Assembly: GCA_015501595.1 (NCBI GenBank)
Contig: JADNRX010000027.1
Span: forward strand, 62,001-126,000
DNA length: 64,000 bases
Reading direction: 5' to 3'
Origin: Hymenopellis radicata
Taxonomy: Eukaryota > Basidiomycota > Agaricomycetes > Agaricales > Physalacriaceae
The notes under the pieces are model-generated. The model did not search any database, had not been told where the DNA came from, and saw only the letters and a program-made list of their open reading frames with translations. Made by a program: the position numbers and the translations under genes. Shown here piece by piece: positions 10,272 to 20,781 of the stretch. Within the stretch, counting starts at the first letter, position 1; each line of letters starts with the position of its first letter.

Positions 10272-11617
10272 TCAACGCTCGGCTAGCCAACCCTCCTCGG
10301 TGATGCAACTTGAATCTCCTTCAAACAGAAAGCGGCCACACGCTTTCAGGCGACTCCGGCGCTGAAGCATCTTGGTTACATCTTCGTGCTTGAAGAATGT
10401 AAGCTCCGGCGGCAAACTCTTCTTCTGGATACCGAAAACGAGCAGCAGTTGCTGGAGATTGGGGACCAAATCCACCGTTTCCAAATCCATCATCAACGCG
10501 GACAAAGCTTGGTCGACGCCGGAAACGAAAGCCGCCGTGTCAGGCAGGAACTGGTCGAACACAATGGTAAGGTCCTGCAAACGAGCTCGAGGACTGCTAC
10601 CAAGCCCGCCAAATCGCAGTTGATGAGTCCCAGTGACTCAAGCGGGCAGCGAGAATGTTTGACGAGGTCGAGGACCGAGGGAAGGATGGTTTCGAGCGAT
10701 ATACCGTCGATATCGCTGATGCTGAGCGTACGAAGCTGCGGAAGACGAACGAGGGTCAAGTCGGAAAAGAACTGACCGCCGAACGTGAAGTCTGTGATCT
10801 GGGAACTAACACGCTTATCGACTGGGGGTGAAGGCAATAGGAAACGCATGCCTAGCGCCTTGAGGAGGGGACAATGACGCAGTAGGTTGACAAGGGAGGA
10901 ATCATAGTAGGAGCCCTCCACACTGAATTCTGTTAGCTGGGCTTGCCCAGGAATACAGTGCACCACGACCTCCGCGGGAAAAACCAGACATATTCTCTTG
11001 AGAAGCGGGGCAGTTGTGAAGCTTAGAGTCCCCCAGAGCGCCTCGACATGGGTTTGAACATCGAGCTCCGTGAGCCGCGGAAGCCCGCCCCGAACACGTT
11101 CAAGGAAACACATGCACAGCGTATCAACCTCGATAAGTTGAATGGTACGCCATTGCGCACTGCGGTCCAACAAGACCTCAAATAAAGCAAAAGTTAGTAT
11201 AGAGAGATTGTCAGCGACATTTCCGGCGTCGTCCTCTACGGGACTGGCATCGAATGTGATGAACACATCCATCGCCTGTGCACGAGATACAATGAGGGAT
11301 AGTAGGGCGACCGGGTTTGAACATTTCGCAGCCAAAACACGCACAGGCACGTCTATGTGCCTCCACAGGCGAGGGCAGCGTGTGGCCACATCGCGCCAAG
11401 ACTGGCACAGATTGAGCAATGTCCAGCAATCGTTTCGAACACACAAGGCCTTGAAACCGTCTGGAGGCGTATGGTAGAGGAATATCTCCTCCATGAGCTC
11501 CCGCGGTAGTTCCTGGATAGGCGATACATTGTTGATAGAGGAAACGATTTGAATAGTGGGGACTGCAGGCGCGCTGCTTTCGGTTTGGTGCAAGTCGTTG
11601 TTCGCACTGATGGACAT
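10272..11617 (-). pseudogene. F-box protein with one frameshift near its 3' end
   Basis: Starting at 11617, residues 40-110 show the F-box pattern: IQELPRELMEEIFLYHTP, then NLCQSWRDVATRCPRLWRH. Leucine-rich repeat-like sequence follows. The frame is open for 374 codons, but at about 10590 the natural continuation (reading LQDLTIVFDQFLPDTAAFV) lies in another frame and runs open to 10272. One missing base would join them into a protein of about 460 residues. As it stands the last 20 or so codons are off-frame and the true C-terminal 100 residues are lost. The rest is undamaged, so this is either very young decay or a sequence error. Confidence 0.75.
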
Positions 11618-12100
11618 TGTGGTGTATTCAGGCGGGGAGGGAAGGCTGTCAATGTCGTTCAGGCAAGCCAGTACGACTTGAGGGAGCGGGGGCTTACCTT
11701 GATCGTTCTAGGAGGATGGCGGTTGCAGACAAAGAGGGCGATGATCACGTTATAAACAGAACGCTCCGAATAGGGCACCAAAGTCGGCCAAACAAATGTC
11801 CTCGGATAATACCCATTGACGCCTATATTAGGCAATGTGGACCTCTAATAAAAAACGAATTAAGCCCTGCCAAACTAAATCAAACAAACGGAGAGGCCAC
11901 CATAATTAGTTCCAAGAATCTGTGGCGCAATTTACCGCCGGTGTGATCGTGATAAAGGCGAGTAACTTATATGCTGTTAGTCTGTTGCCATGCGTACAGA
12001 GTGTATAGAGGAGACCTACCGGGATAATTGCTAGAGGAGATGCGAACGTATCGCGGCATGTTTAGTTAAACCTGCCGAACTAAGAGGAAGGATCGCCCCA
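11618..12100. other. Intergenic, nothing recognised
   Basis: No open frame with recognisable composition. It contains the 5' flank of the minus-strand F-box gene. Confidence 0.4.
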
Positions 12101-13095
12101 AATGCGATACCTAGAGAACAGAAATCGACGGAGTTCGCAAATCGGAGTGTGTTCAAAGAGACTGTAGAGGAGTGCTTGCGATTTGAGATACATTTCTCGT
12201 GAAATATCTGTGTCAGCGCCGAAGAGCCAGTCTCGGATAGAAGGGTCGCGAGGGGAAGGCTGTCGAGGAATATCAGAGACGGCTCAAAGGAGCTCTCAGA
12301 GAAGTACGACGTGGGTACGAAAGATTGACAGTGATATGAATGACTTCTCTTCCGGCCTCGTCAACCATACGAGATTTCCCCGTACCGGACAATTGAATAA
12401 TAGTCACATACCGGGCATAGAATTCGAGGTGAGGTTCAAGTTGATAATTTCGAAGGATTTTCAGAAAAAAAATTGTCTGAATCGGCTTTACAATCAATTT
12501 CAATTTGCCACGACTTCCCGACGGCTGAAACGAAAGTCAAAGAATATCGCGTACAAATAACACCCGATTTTCTCCCAGTTATAATATCTGAGCTTGGATC
12601 GGACGCAGATTCCGGCGTTGTTGTTTTTCATGTAGAACATCTAATATCTTGTTAGACACAGTCAAAAGACGGATGCGGCTTACCATAGTCCTCGCGGATA
12701 GCCTTGAACGTTCCAGTCGTAGCTGCAGAAAGGATGGCAGAGACGAGGTCGGGACTATTGTTCAGCAAACTTTTTAATTCCGATGGGGGAAAGTCGGGGA
12801 ATTCATCAAGGGAGCCTGTTAATCGAAAGTCCCACCTCAATCGGCCTTCGGAGTGCGCAACAACAACGCCAAGAACCTGCGCCGCCGCGGTGCGGCCAAG
12901 ATTCGAGGTGGGACGCAATGGTGCCATTTCTGCAGGCCCAGCGTCTCCCTTGGCGATTCCTTCAGCAAGTTGACGGTTTACTAACGTATCAAGCTGCGCA
13001 TGTTCAGCCTCAGTGAAGAGAGACGTGGGTAGCTTCTCAGCGGTATCCATCGCATCGGGAGATTTCGTGTCGAGGTGTTGATGTGGACTGGACAT
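12100..13095 (-). pseudogene. Decayed P-loop protein of a mushroom multigene family
   Basis: Exon 1 runs from 13095 to the donor at about 12686 and encodes about 137 residues. A long intron follows to about 12540. The next exon contains SGTGKSRMVDEAGREVIH, a Walker-A-like P-loop. Downstream, the segment reading RDWLFGADTDISREM and SQALLYSLFEHT is in another frame, separated by stops. I know this layout from large families of uncharacterised P-loop proteins in Agaricomycetes, sometimes linked to Crinkler-like effectors; that assignment is from memory and uncertain. At least one frame break and the lack of a C-terminal part make it a pseudogene. The dispersed repeat begins 44 bases upstream of its start. 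Confidence 0.55.
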
Positions 13096-13138
13096 GACGG
13101 TGACGGTTAACTGGCCAAAGCGTGATCGATTGAATTGC

Positions 13139-13685
13139 CGACCACAGCCACCACAAGGCCGAACGATAGATGTACTCCGTTAACAAAGCCATTCAACAGT
13201 GCTAAACGGTGACAGGCCCCGTCACGTACGACGACGACGATACCTCGTCACCACCATCTAGGAGCCCAGCGTGTCCTAGCGTGTCTTGAAAGCGCCAGCT
13301 ACAGCACTTCTTTGCCGTTCCAGTCCTAGTGGAGCTGGCCGATAAAAGCAGTGCGTCCAGGAGCACCTGCGGTGTTGTGGCTAGCAACAGTGTAATAGTA
13401 GCACATTGTTAAAGGACCTGTAAAGGACAGAACGTGGGACGAGGGCAGATGCAAAGGGACGGACACGTGACGTGCGGATCAAAAGTCAGAACGCCAACAG
13501 AACGCGAAAAAAGAAATCAAATTGTTCCCTTGCTCTCGACCACTATGGTCGGCTTTTGGTCGCCTACAGCCTCCAGGCCGCCTCGCTTTGGTCTCGCTGG
13601 CACTGGTCATCTGTGGACGCGTACGACGTTGTTTGGGTAGAGTATGATTTACCCTCTCGTACATCACCAGCTTTCATCCCCGACA
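13139..13685. repeat. Dispersed repeat, copy 1
   Basis: Similar over roughly 500 bases, same orientation, to 18987-19477. Both begin CGACCACAGCCACCACAAGG and share GTGCTAAACGGTGACAGGCC, GACACGTGACGTGCGGATCA and a terminal stretch with CTTTGGTCTCGCTGGCACTG and GACGCGTACGACGTTGTTTG. No terminal inverted repeat, LTR or coding capacity was seen. It may be a non-autonomous element. Confidence 0.75.
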
Positions 13686-15148
13686 GTCAGTCAAGTTTAT
13701 ACTCGTTGTCGTCTCTACCCTACTTTGAATAGAGATCGTCACCGCACTCTAGCGTAGGTCTAAGTGTCTTTCGACCTGCAGTAACACTGACCCGTCTGCA
13801 ACAGTTTACAACTCAACACCGTGTGGAAAGTACGCGACGACTGTCTGGAGCCGTCTCCAAAGCCTCGAGATCTCCTCACGTTGAGCACTATTCGCTCTGA
13901 CATGCGGCGAAGAATGACTCAACTCCTTGGTGAGTTTGCTAGATTTTTTCTAATTCACTTTTGAACCAAATCTACAGTCCACTGCTCGTAATGAATTCCG
14001 CGCGGCCGTTCAGGCTACACGCCAGTGAAAACAACTGTTTGGTGTGTCGCTTTGCCTTGTCTTCGCGGATATGACATTTACTTACGGTTTCGTCCTAGTG
14101 TCACCCAATGATAATGCGTCCCGTAAGTCGTTCTGCTTTGACTTTGAGTACTGTTTCGCAACTGACTGATTATAGACCTCAGTTCTCGTAAATCTTACTG
14201 TACAACTTGGGTTATACCGTGTTGACTTGAAACAGTGTACGCGCCGACTTGGTGAATGCTTGTTTCCGCGCCGAATTTGCGTGGGTTGAAACGATGGACG
14301 TCGATGACCGCTGCGGCGTGTCTGTGGACAATATGACTGCTTCCTCGAGGCCGCCCGCTGCCTGTACGTCTTGTCTTACCATTTTTTGACTTGGTGCTAA
14401 TACGTTGTAGATATTGATCTTGGTTACACGCAGACAGCATACGGAGATGGCATACGGAGACACCGTGCTACGCTCACGAGTCACGATGGCAGCTGTTAGC
14501 CATGTAGCCCCCGTGTTCGAGTAAGACATCTTTATCCGTGGTTCTTTACTAGCCTACTGTAGGTTCGCGCCTCGCGCTAGGCGCACAGTCGGTCAGCCGT
14601 CGGGACTCTCGGTCATGATAAGCTTGGACTTCACGATTAGATTACTTACACCTTCTTAATAGCACATCCCTCTAATAGCACATCGTGGTATTCATTTCCT
14701 TACTTACATGTTTCATACATTCACAACTCACTATAATAGCACGTCGTGGACTTCATTACTTTACAGTACTTATAGAGCTCTTGTCGTAGTCTACCGGTAT
14801 CGAACACCCATTTCGCACACGCACGCACTGTCCGAACTGAGCTCGCTGCACTCAGAGAAGTCTGCGTCTCTACACTACACTGTACAGAGAAGGCGCGAAA
14901 GGTCGTTGAGCGGTACTATGTAATCTGTGACTCGTCTTAGCGACGGTGTATGCCGACGTCTACACTGGGACTAAAAAATGCATAGAATATTCTGGGAAAC
15001 GAGTGTGGGAGTAAGTACTCGAATAAATAAATCTAGGCAAGCAATGAAGTATTTGGAGAATAAAGGAGACAACTTTGGTTGCCAGAACCGCGTGCGCCAG
15101 CGCATACCACCACGACCCGCTCTTCTTCAACCGGCCATCTCAACCATC
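13686..15148. other. Gene-poor region
   Basis: No supported gene. Bases 14640-14770 contain four loose copies of a TAATAGCACATCGTGG-like motif. Several short frames on both strands show no domain. Confidence 0.4.
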
Positions 15149-17116
15149 TCAAACCCTCCCAGCAGAGCCAGACGCCAGCGCGTCGGCCTCAGCGCGACCT
15201 TCGTCTCCATCCTGCTCACATGGCTCTTCTACAATCTCTTGCACCTGCGCCTCCAAATCGATGTCTGCTGTGGCATGTCCGGTGCTCGCGGACGTCGTTT
15301 GCGTGCTCTGGTTCGGCCCACCGGCAAATTGCAGAGACTCCGTGGATGAGAGCACATCGCTCCCCATGTGCGGGAGGGATGGGCGCGTCCATGAGTCGTT
15401 GGGACGCGATTGACCGGCCATGACACGGGCGATGATGAGGGTGGGCGCGATACCCTAGATGGTAAGTCAGTATGGTCGATGACTACTATGGATAAACACT
15501 TACGGTGATGCTGTACGATATCATCCTAGGATAGGGGTCGGCAGTCCCGATTGCTGCGCCAGTGTAAAACTGGTATGCATATGCAATAAGGAGAGCAGAT
15601 GTCCGACCATCATCGTCTCTCATGCCCGAATTCACGGTCCTCAAGTGCTCCTACGCACTCGTAGCTCGGAATTCTGGTGATCCTGCCGCCGGTCTTCCAG
15701 TGGGCTGTCTCTTGAGGAGTTAGTGTCGGGATTGCGCTGGATGGGTCTTATGTCGATCGGATGTCGTTGGCGGGTTTTCGTTGCATTGAGCTACGCTCTG
15801 CAGTCGTATGCATTGAGCTAGACTCTGCTACCGTGTCTCGTTGCATTGAGCGTGGCTCTGCAGTCTACCCATGCTTTGCGCTGGCGACGGTAATAAAAAA
15901 AAAATTCTGGCTGGTGCATCATCCCGCCGTCGGTTAGCAGGCCGATGACATGTATGTACCCGATTGGTACCAGTAGTTACAAGTTTGCTCTTCACTCCCT
16001 TCTCTGGTATGAGGAGGTGGTGCCGCGTGTGGCGGAGTAGGTGTTTGATGTGATGGCGGTGGTACGATACCTGAGTGGTATGTCTAAGTGTAGTTCAACA
16101 TTCATCCTCCCCACCAGACTTAATCCGGGCGTACCTTACGGGGGCTGACCTGTGTTAACTATGTTGGGATTGGATTCGGTACCGTAGCAGTATAATTATT
16201 GTAGTACGGACCCTGCTGTGTTCTTTATGGGCTAGATGCAGGTAAAAATATATCTATCTATCTATCTATGTAGATGATGGCATACATAGCGGCCGATTCA
16301 ACGAGAATCTCAATGATGCCGCGGTAGGTCTTGAGGCTGGCGCCGAGGCCGCTAACCCGCACAATGCGAAAGAGGATGAGGATGGTGCACAAGCTATTGG
16401 TCGCCACGGTCATTGAGTAATAGACCAGCGACCAATTCACTTGGCTGGCACTAACGGTGACGGTGAGGTCTTCAACATAGGAGACAATGACCATACAGGC
16501 ACTGACTAAACACAAAATATCAGCAGGACAAGTTTGTTGGGGATAGGACTCACGTGGTTCAGTGATCACACAAAGGGTGGGTATGGCAATAACTTTTAAA
16601 TTTCCGCCATACAGCACCCAGCAGCGCCAAACCTAATTGAAGCCATCAGTGGTTCAGGATTACTTGAGCACTAGCGAATGTACACACTAAGATCAGGTCT
16701 GCAACGAAGACACTAAGGGCTCGAAGTACGTCTTCAGCAATCGTCAATGCTATTTCACCGGTAACCTCAAAGTTGAACTCCGTCTCCAATGATGTCCCAT
16801 GGGCAATGAAGAGATGGTCGACATGTTTCCACTCCAAACCCAAGATGACAGTATTGGCAAACCATAGGAAGGTGATGATGCCGGCAAGAGTAATCCTTTT
16901 CCGAGTGGGCTGCGTGCTCTCGACTAGATAAGATATTGATATGAGAAGAGGAAATTGTCCGAAAGGGCACCTACTTATATAATATAAGGCGATGAAGAGG
17001 ATGCTGGTGTGAACGCCGTGGCAGAAGGCCAGGAGAATTACTGGATGTAACTTTGTGGACATGATAGTCTGAACATCGGCTACGGTGAACCCATAGTCCT
17101 CGAAAGTTGGCGACAT
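15149..17116 (-). pseudogene. Multi-TM protein interrupted by a 665-bp insertion
   Basis: Paralogue of the intact gene at 34469-35722 with the same exon plan. Exons 1-3 are 16975-17116 (142 nt, same length as in the paralogue), 16688-16923 and 16554-16632 (79 nt, same). Exon 4 starts at 16505, and exon 5 (15149-15454) carries the conserved tail MAGQSRPNDSWTRPSLPHMG. The protein has about seven hydrophobic segments and belongs to the broad class of uncharacterised mushroom membrane proteins. Exon 4 stops at 16268 inside a membrane segment (ESAAMYAIIYI) and resumes at 15602 with AYAYQFYTGAAIGTADPYPR. Between them lies foreign sequence. Even after removal, one extra base remains near the junction. 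A TATA box lies 41-50 bases upstream of the ATG. Confidence 0.75.
15603..16267 (+). mobile_element. 665-bp insertion with 4-bp flanking duplication and tetranucleotide tail
   Basis: The sequence splits exon 4 of a membrane-protein gene. ATGT at 15599-15602 is repeated at 16268-16271, consistent with a target-site duplication. The right end is a (TATC)n run at about 16250-16267, the kind of simple-repeat tail seen on SINE or LINE copies. Inside are three loose copies of TTGCATTGAGC followed by CTCTGCAGTC (15777-15870). No open frame and no terminal inverted repeats were found. I could not identify clear RNA polymerase III A and B boxes, so the class stays open. Confidence 0.6.
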
Positions 17117-17156
17117 GATAGTTTTTGGCTTGCTGACTGGTGCGGCTGTCTGCCTG

Positions 17157-17166
17157 TTTATATAAA
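17157..17166 (-). promoter_or_regulatory. TATA box
   Basis: The palindrome TTTATATAAA lies 41-50 bases upstream of the start codon of the interrupted multi-TM gene (17116, minus strand). Confidence 0.5.
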
Positions 17167-18460
17167 CTACGACGAAGCCATGCAAGTAGACGAGGACGAA
17201 GGGTTGGCTGATCCTGTGCTGATCTGAGTGAAGCGATGATAAATTACAAGATTCATACAGTCATAATCATCTTCCGGTGATGTAACGGAGCACAAGAAGG
17301 ACGGCGAAAAGTGGAGAATGGTGGAGAGCAGCAGCGATCAGGGAATCGCCTAGCATCAGCGACGACTATCTGGATCTGCGGGATGTTCACTGATATGATT
17401 CGGGAAGACGATCGCGACGAGGGCCTATCGCACCTCATGTCCTATATTGCATGAGAATTCTCAGTGAATACAACGGCGAAGACGGACCTGTGCGGCTTGC
17501 TGTCGGGTGGTAAGACGATGCACCTCGTAGTCTAACGGGAGAAGACGCGGTCAAAGTAGGCGAGCCCTTGGACGTGAGGGGAAGGCCGGACGAGATGATG
17601 CCAGAAATGTCGCTCAACATACATGATCTTTCCCCGGAGAGTGGACGTCGACTATGACGGCCTAGCTCTGTGACTTTTTGCTAGGCCGCGTGTCGTATTT
17701 GCTATGATGGTCACTGACAGAAAGTAAACCCGACTCGGTCCCAGGTCGTCGATCTTTGAACTTACCATCCTGTTATGCGTGTAGAGGCGCATATGTCTCC
17801 ACAGTCGAAGTGGCGACTCCGAGTCTCAGTGTTCAGAATTGGAGTCGACGACTCGATGCGCGCATCAAGGAGAAAGCACATCAGCGAGCTGATTGATTGC
17901 GCTCAAAGCCGCTCGACACTCGAGATTAAATATCTTCGTGACACTTCATAGATGGCAGAGGGTGGGTAAGAAAATCAGTGTATTTAAGAAAGTCAAACAA
18001 GGTAGTGGGTAGGACATGATGGGCTTCCCCGAGGCGTTCCCTGGATGGACATCTGCTGCACTGGCGGAGAAATAAGAAGCACAGCCGGCGAGGCCAAGAG
18101 ACGCTGGTTACTGGTAAGCCCACAAGGTCCTCCCGCCTCTCCGTTCCTCGAGCAATCGAATGAGCTGGCAGATGTTGATTGAAGATCTGTCAAACACGCC
18201 AAAGATCAAAGTGAAATATACGCACCTTTCTCGCCGAACCAGCGAGGCCATCCCATGGCAACGGTAGCCTGTAAACAGTAAGACAATATGATCCAGCGAC
18301 CCTCTTGAAGTCATCCGGGCAAGTCATTTGTTGCGTGTCGGGAAGGCGGGGCATCTCTATATCCCTCGCGATTGCCAGGCGCAGAAGTCAAAAATTTAGA
18401 TTCCGTCGATATTGTGGGGTCGAATGTGTCTCTTTTTCAAGTCCAGGATGATGCAGGTAC
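17167..18460. other. Gene-poor region
   Basis: Only short frames without domains. A minus-strand stretch around 18230-18280 (reading MGWPRWFGEK before a GT) could be a fragment of coding sequence but has no supported partner exon. Confidence 0.35.
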
Positions 18461-18721
18461 TTGGATGGTGGACGCGGCGGGGGTCAATGCCGGCGAGTAT
18501 CCCGCGATAGCGGACGTCAGAGTGCGAGATTAGGGAGATGGGTTCTCTGGTGAGAGTGTGTCGTTAGTTTAGTAGGACAACGTGAAAGGTCGACATGGGA
18601 TGGGATGCAGGAAATAACGGGCGAGCAAATGGGATGTCAGGCCAGCCAATATTCGCTCCACTGCGCAAAACCAGCTCTAAACTCAAAAGACAGAAACTCA
18701 CCCAATGAAACTGAGCGCCAT
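18461..18721 (-). pseudogene. 5' fragment of an LSM14/Scd6-type gene
   Basis: Exon 1 (18702-18721) reads MALSFIG and exon 2 (18461-18546) continues EPISLISHSDVRYRGILAGI. This is the start of the LSM14/Scd6 Sm-like domain, an mRNA decapping and translation-repression factor of P-bodies. The next family residues DPAASTIQ require removing one C from a run of five (GACCCCCGCC), and nothing resembling the rest of the domain or the RGG tail follows. The fragment therefore covers only about 35 residues. It is a truncated copy; a functional LSM14 would be expected elsewhere in the genome. Confidence 0.7.
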
Positions 18722-18986
18722 ATTTCCGTTCTTCTGTCCAATACGCGTTGCCCTCTCTTTGGTTAAAATTCTTCCTAATTCGCCTCGTGTTCACGTCACT
18801 GCGCACGGTCCTGGTTTCAATATAGTGTCGAATAAAAGCGAGAAAATGCCTGCAGTCCGTGCTAGTCAAAGCAAGTGAGCCTACACCGCCTACAACTCTC
18901 CGCCTGATCTACGCGCACCCTCTCGTAGGGCATGCCCGGACAAAACGGTCATCCTGACCCACGGCGTATCATGGAGCCTTGTCTGT
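18722..18986. other. Intergenic
   Basis: No gene seen; leads into the second copy of the dispersed repeat. Confidence 0.4.
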
Positions 18987-19477
18987 CGACCACAGCCACC
19001 ACAAGGATGAACAGGAAATGCACTCCGTTAGCGACGCCATCCAACAGTGCTAAACGGTGACAGGCCTCGACGACGGATACCCTCGTCACCACCATCTAGG
19101 CGTCCTAGCGTGTGTTCAAAGCGACCGCTACGGCACTTCTTTGACGTTCCAGTCCTAGTGGGGCTCGCTGTCGGTGCCGGTGAAAGCAGTGGGGCTAGGA
19201 GGCCCTGCGTTGGTGTGGGCTAACAACAGTGTATAGTAGCATATTGGTTGAGTGAATGGAAAGGACAGACGGACACGTGACGTGCGGATCAGCGAAAAAA
19301 ATCAAATTCTCCTCTTGCTCTCCACAACTATGGTGGCCTTTTCGTCGCCCACAGCCTCCAGGCTGCCTCGCTTTGGTCTCGCTGGCACTGGTCATCTGTG
19401 GACGCGTACGACGTTGTTTGGGTAGAGTATGATTTACCCTTTCGCTTGCCGCCGTACATCACCAGCTTTCGTCCCCA
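18987..19477. repeat. Dispersed repeat, copy 2
   Basis: Direct-orientation counterpart of 13139-13685, somewhat shorter because of several small deletions. It lies about 500 bases left of the candidate 8-kb element. Confidence 0.75.
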
Positions 19478-19884
19478 ACTGAGCCTTCCTCTCTCTCTCC
19501 CTATCTGCCTTCGCGGCCTGCCCTGTATTGGATATTTTGGCGGTCAATGCGCCTCCATACAATGCGGGACGAAGAATGCCGCCGACGTTCATGGACTATA
19601 TCAGTCGTCCTGCCGCGGGACTCTGCCACTTAACAGGTGAATCCCAGTGAGAAGTCTGTCTAGGGAAAGCTAGCTCAATAAAGCATAAACAAGGAACTCG
19701 ATCGAACAGTTTCTTTCGCTCTATACTTCCTCCGATATGATGCTATATATTTATTGCTTTCTAATGAGGACAAAGTCCCTAGTCTCCCTTAGGCAGACTC
19801 GATCAAAGCTGACACTTTGATCTAGAGTCTGCTTTCATACGCCGCGTCCTTATAGGAGCTCGGAAAAAGACTCCCACTTTTCTT

Positions 19885-19937
19885 AATTTGGACAAATTCA
19901 CGTGATCAAAGCCTTATTTGGACAAATTCACGTGATC
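19885..19937. repeat. Tandem pair containing CACGTG
   Basis: Two copies, 30 bases apart, of TTTGGACAAATTCACGTGAT. Each contains the palindrome CACGTG, the core recognised by many basic helix-loop-helix factors. No adjacent gene is obvious, so a regulatory role is speculative. Confidence 0.5.
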
Positions 19938-20015
19938 CACTAAGCGCCGTTTTCTTCTTCTTCCACTTTGTCGTTAACTTATGGGCTCGGGGTTTCGGGG
20001 ATTTGGTGGTTATTT

Positions 20016-20262
20016 TGTGTAAAAATTCAACTTTTAACTTAGGCCAAATGGGGCCCAGTTCAGCGAACTTTCAAGAGTTAGAATCCCGGTTGCCAAGTTG
20101 GAGTCTAACTTTTCAAAGTTGAACATCAACTAACTTGAACTTTCAAAGTTGGCAGTCTACTCCCAAAAGTTCACTGGAACCCCAGAAGTTGACATCAAGT
20201 TGAGGAAAGTTCGATGGCTGCCTCAAAGGAGGTCCGCCGCCCCGCCGTCGGGCGGGAGTTCT
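20016..20262. repeat. AACTT/AAGTT-rich array, left copy
   Basis: Starts with TGTGTAAAAATT (20016-20027), continues with a dozen degenerate units of the form GAACTTTCAAAGTTG (to about 20216) and ends in a GC-rich stretch (CCGCCGCCCCGCCG, about 20232-20245). The same three-part structure occurs in inverted orientation at 27733-27967. Confidence 0.8.
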
Positions 20263-20781
20263 AGACCCGTCACATGACTGATCGTCATATGTGGCGTGCC
20301 CGACCATGGCCCGAGTGCGTCCCGAACAAGCTCCAAAGACTGACAGCTGTCGTTCGCACACAATGGGACAATGCACTTTATTATTCTCATTCTCACAATG
20401 CAGTTTATTTGCACAGTGAATAAGTATTTGGGTGCTGCAAGCGCCTGGAGTTCGGGTTAGCACCATCTGGAAATCAGTGTAGCCTTACTTCACAAGTCTG
20501 ATGGAATCAAACTTACAGAAGCCTGGAAAGGACTCAGAAGGATACTCTAGCTCAGAATAGACATCAACACCGAGCACCAGAGGATTGGACTTAGAACATT
20601 GCCAACCAGTATAAGTAGCTGTAGAAAACACCGCCGGCGTTCTAATTCAGATGCTTTGTGCACGCTGTTTGGCTCCCATATCTTAGAATCATATAAATAT
20701 CAACAACTTGCTGGGCCTTGGGTCGTATCTCATCCTATAAACACCTCCAGCCAGCTGCCTATCCCTCTCTACGAGAAAATC
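20263..20781. other. Upstream region of the J-domain-like gene
   Basis: No separate gene recognised. The minus-strand open frame across 20143-20466 reads through the array and is not credible. Confidence 0.4.

Noticed and set aside
12183..12560. 125-codon plus-strand open frame
   Set aside because: It is the opposite strand of the P-loop pseudogene exon.
15075..15423. Plus-strand open frames of 112-123 codons
   Set aside because: Mirror images of the minus-strand tail exon, which has a clear paralogue at 35483-35722.
16250..16267. Simple microsatellite unrelated to the insertion
   Set aside because: Its position exactly at the insertion boundary fits a retroelement tail better, though chance cannot be ruled out.
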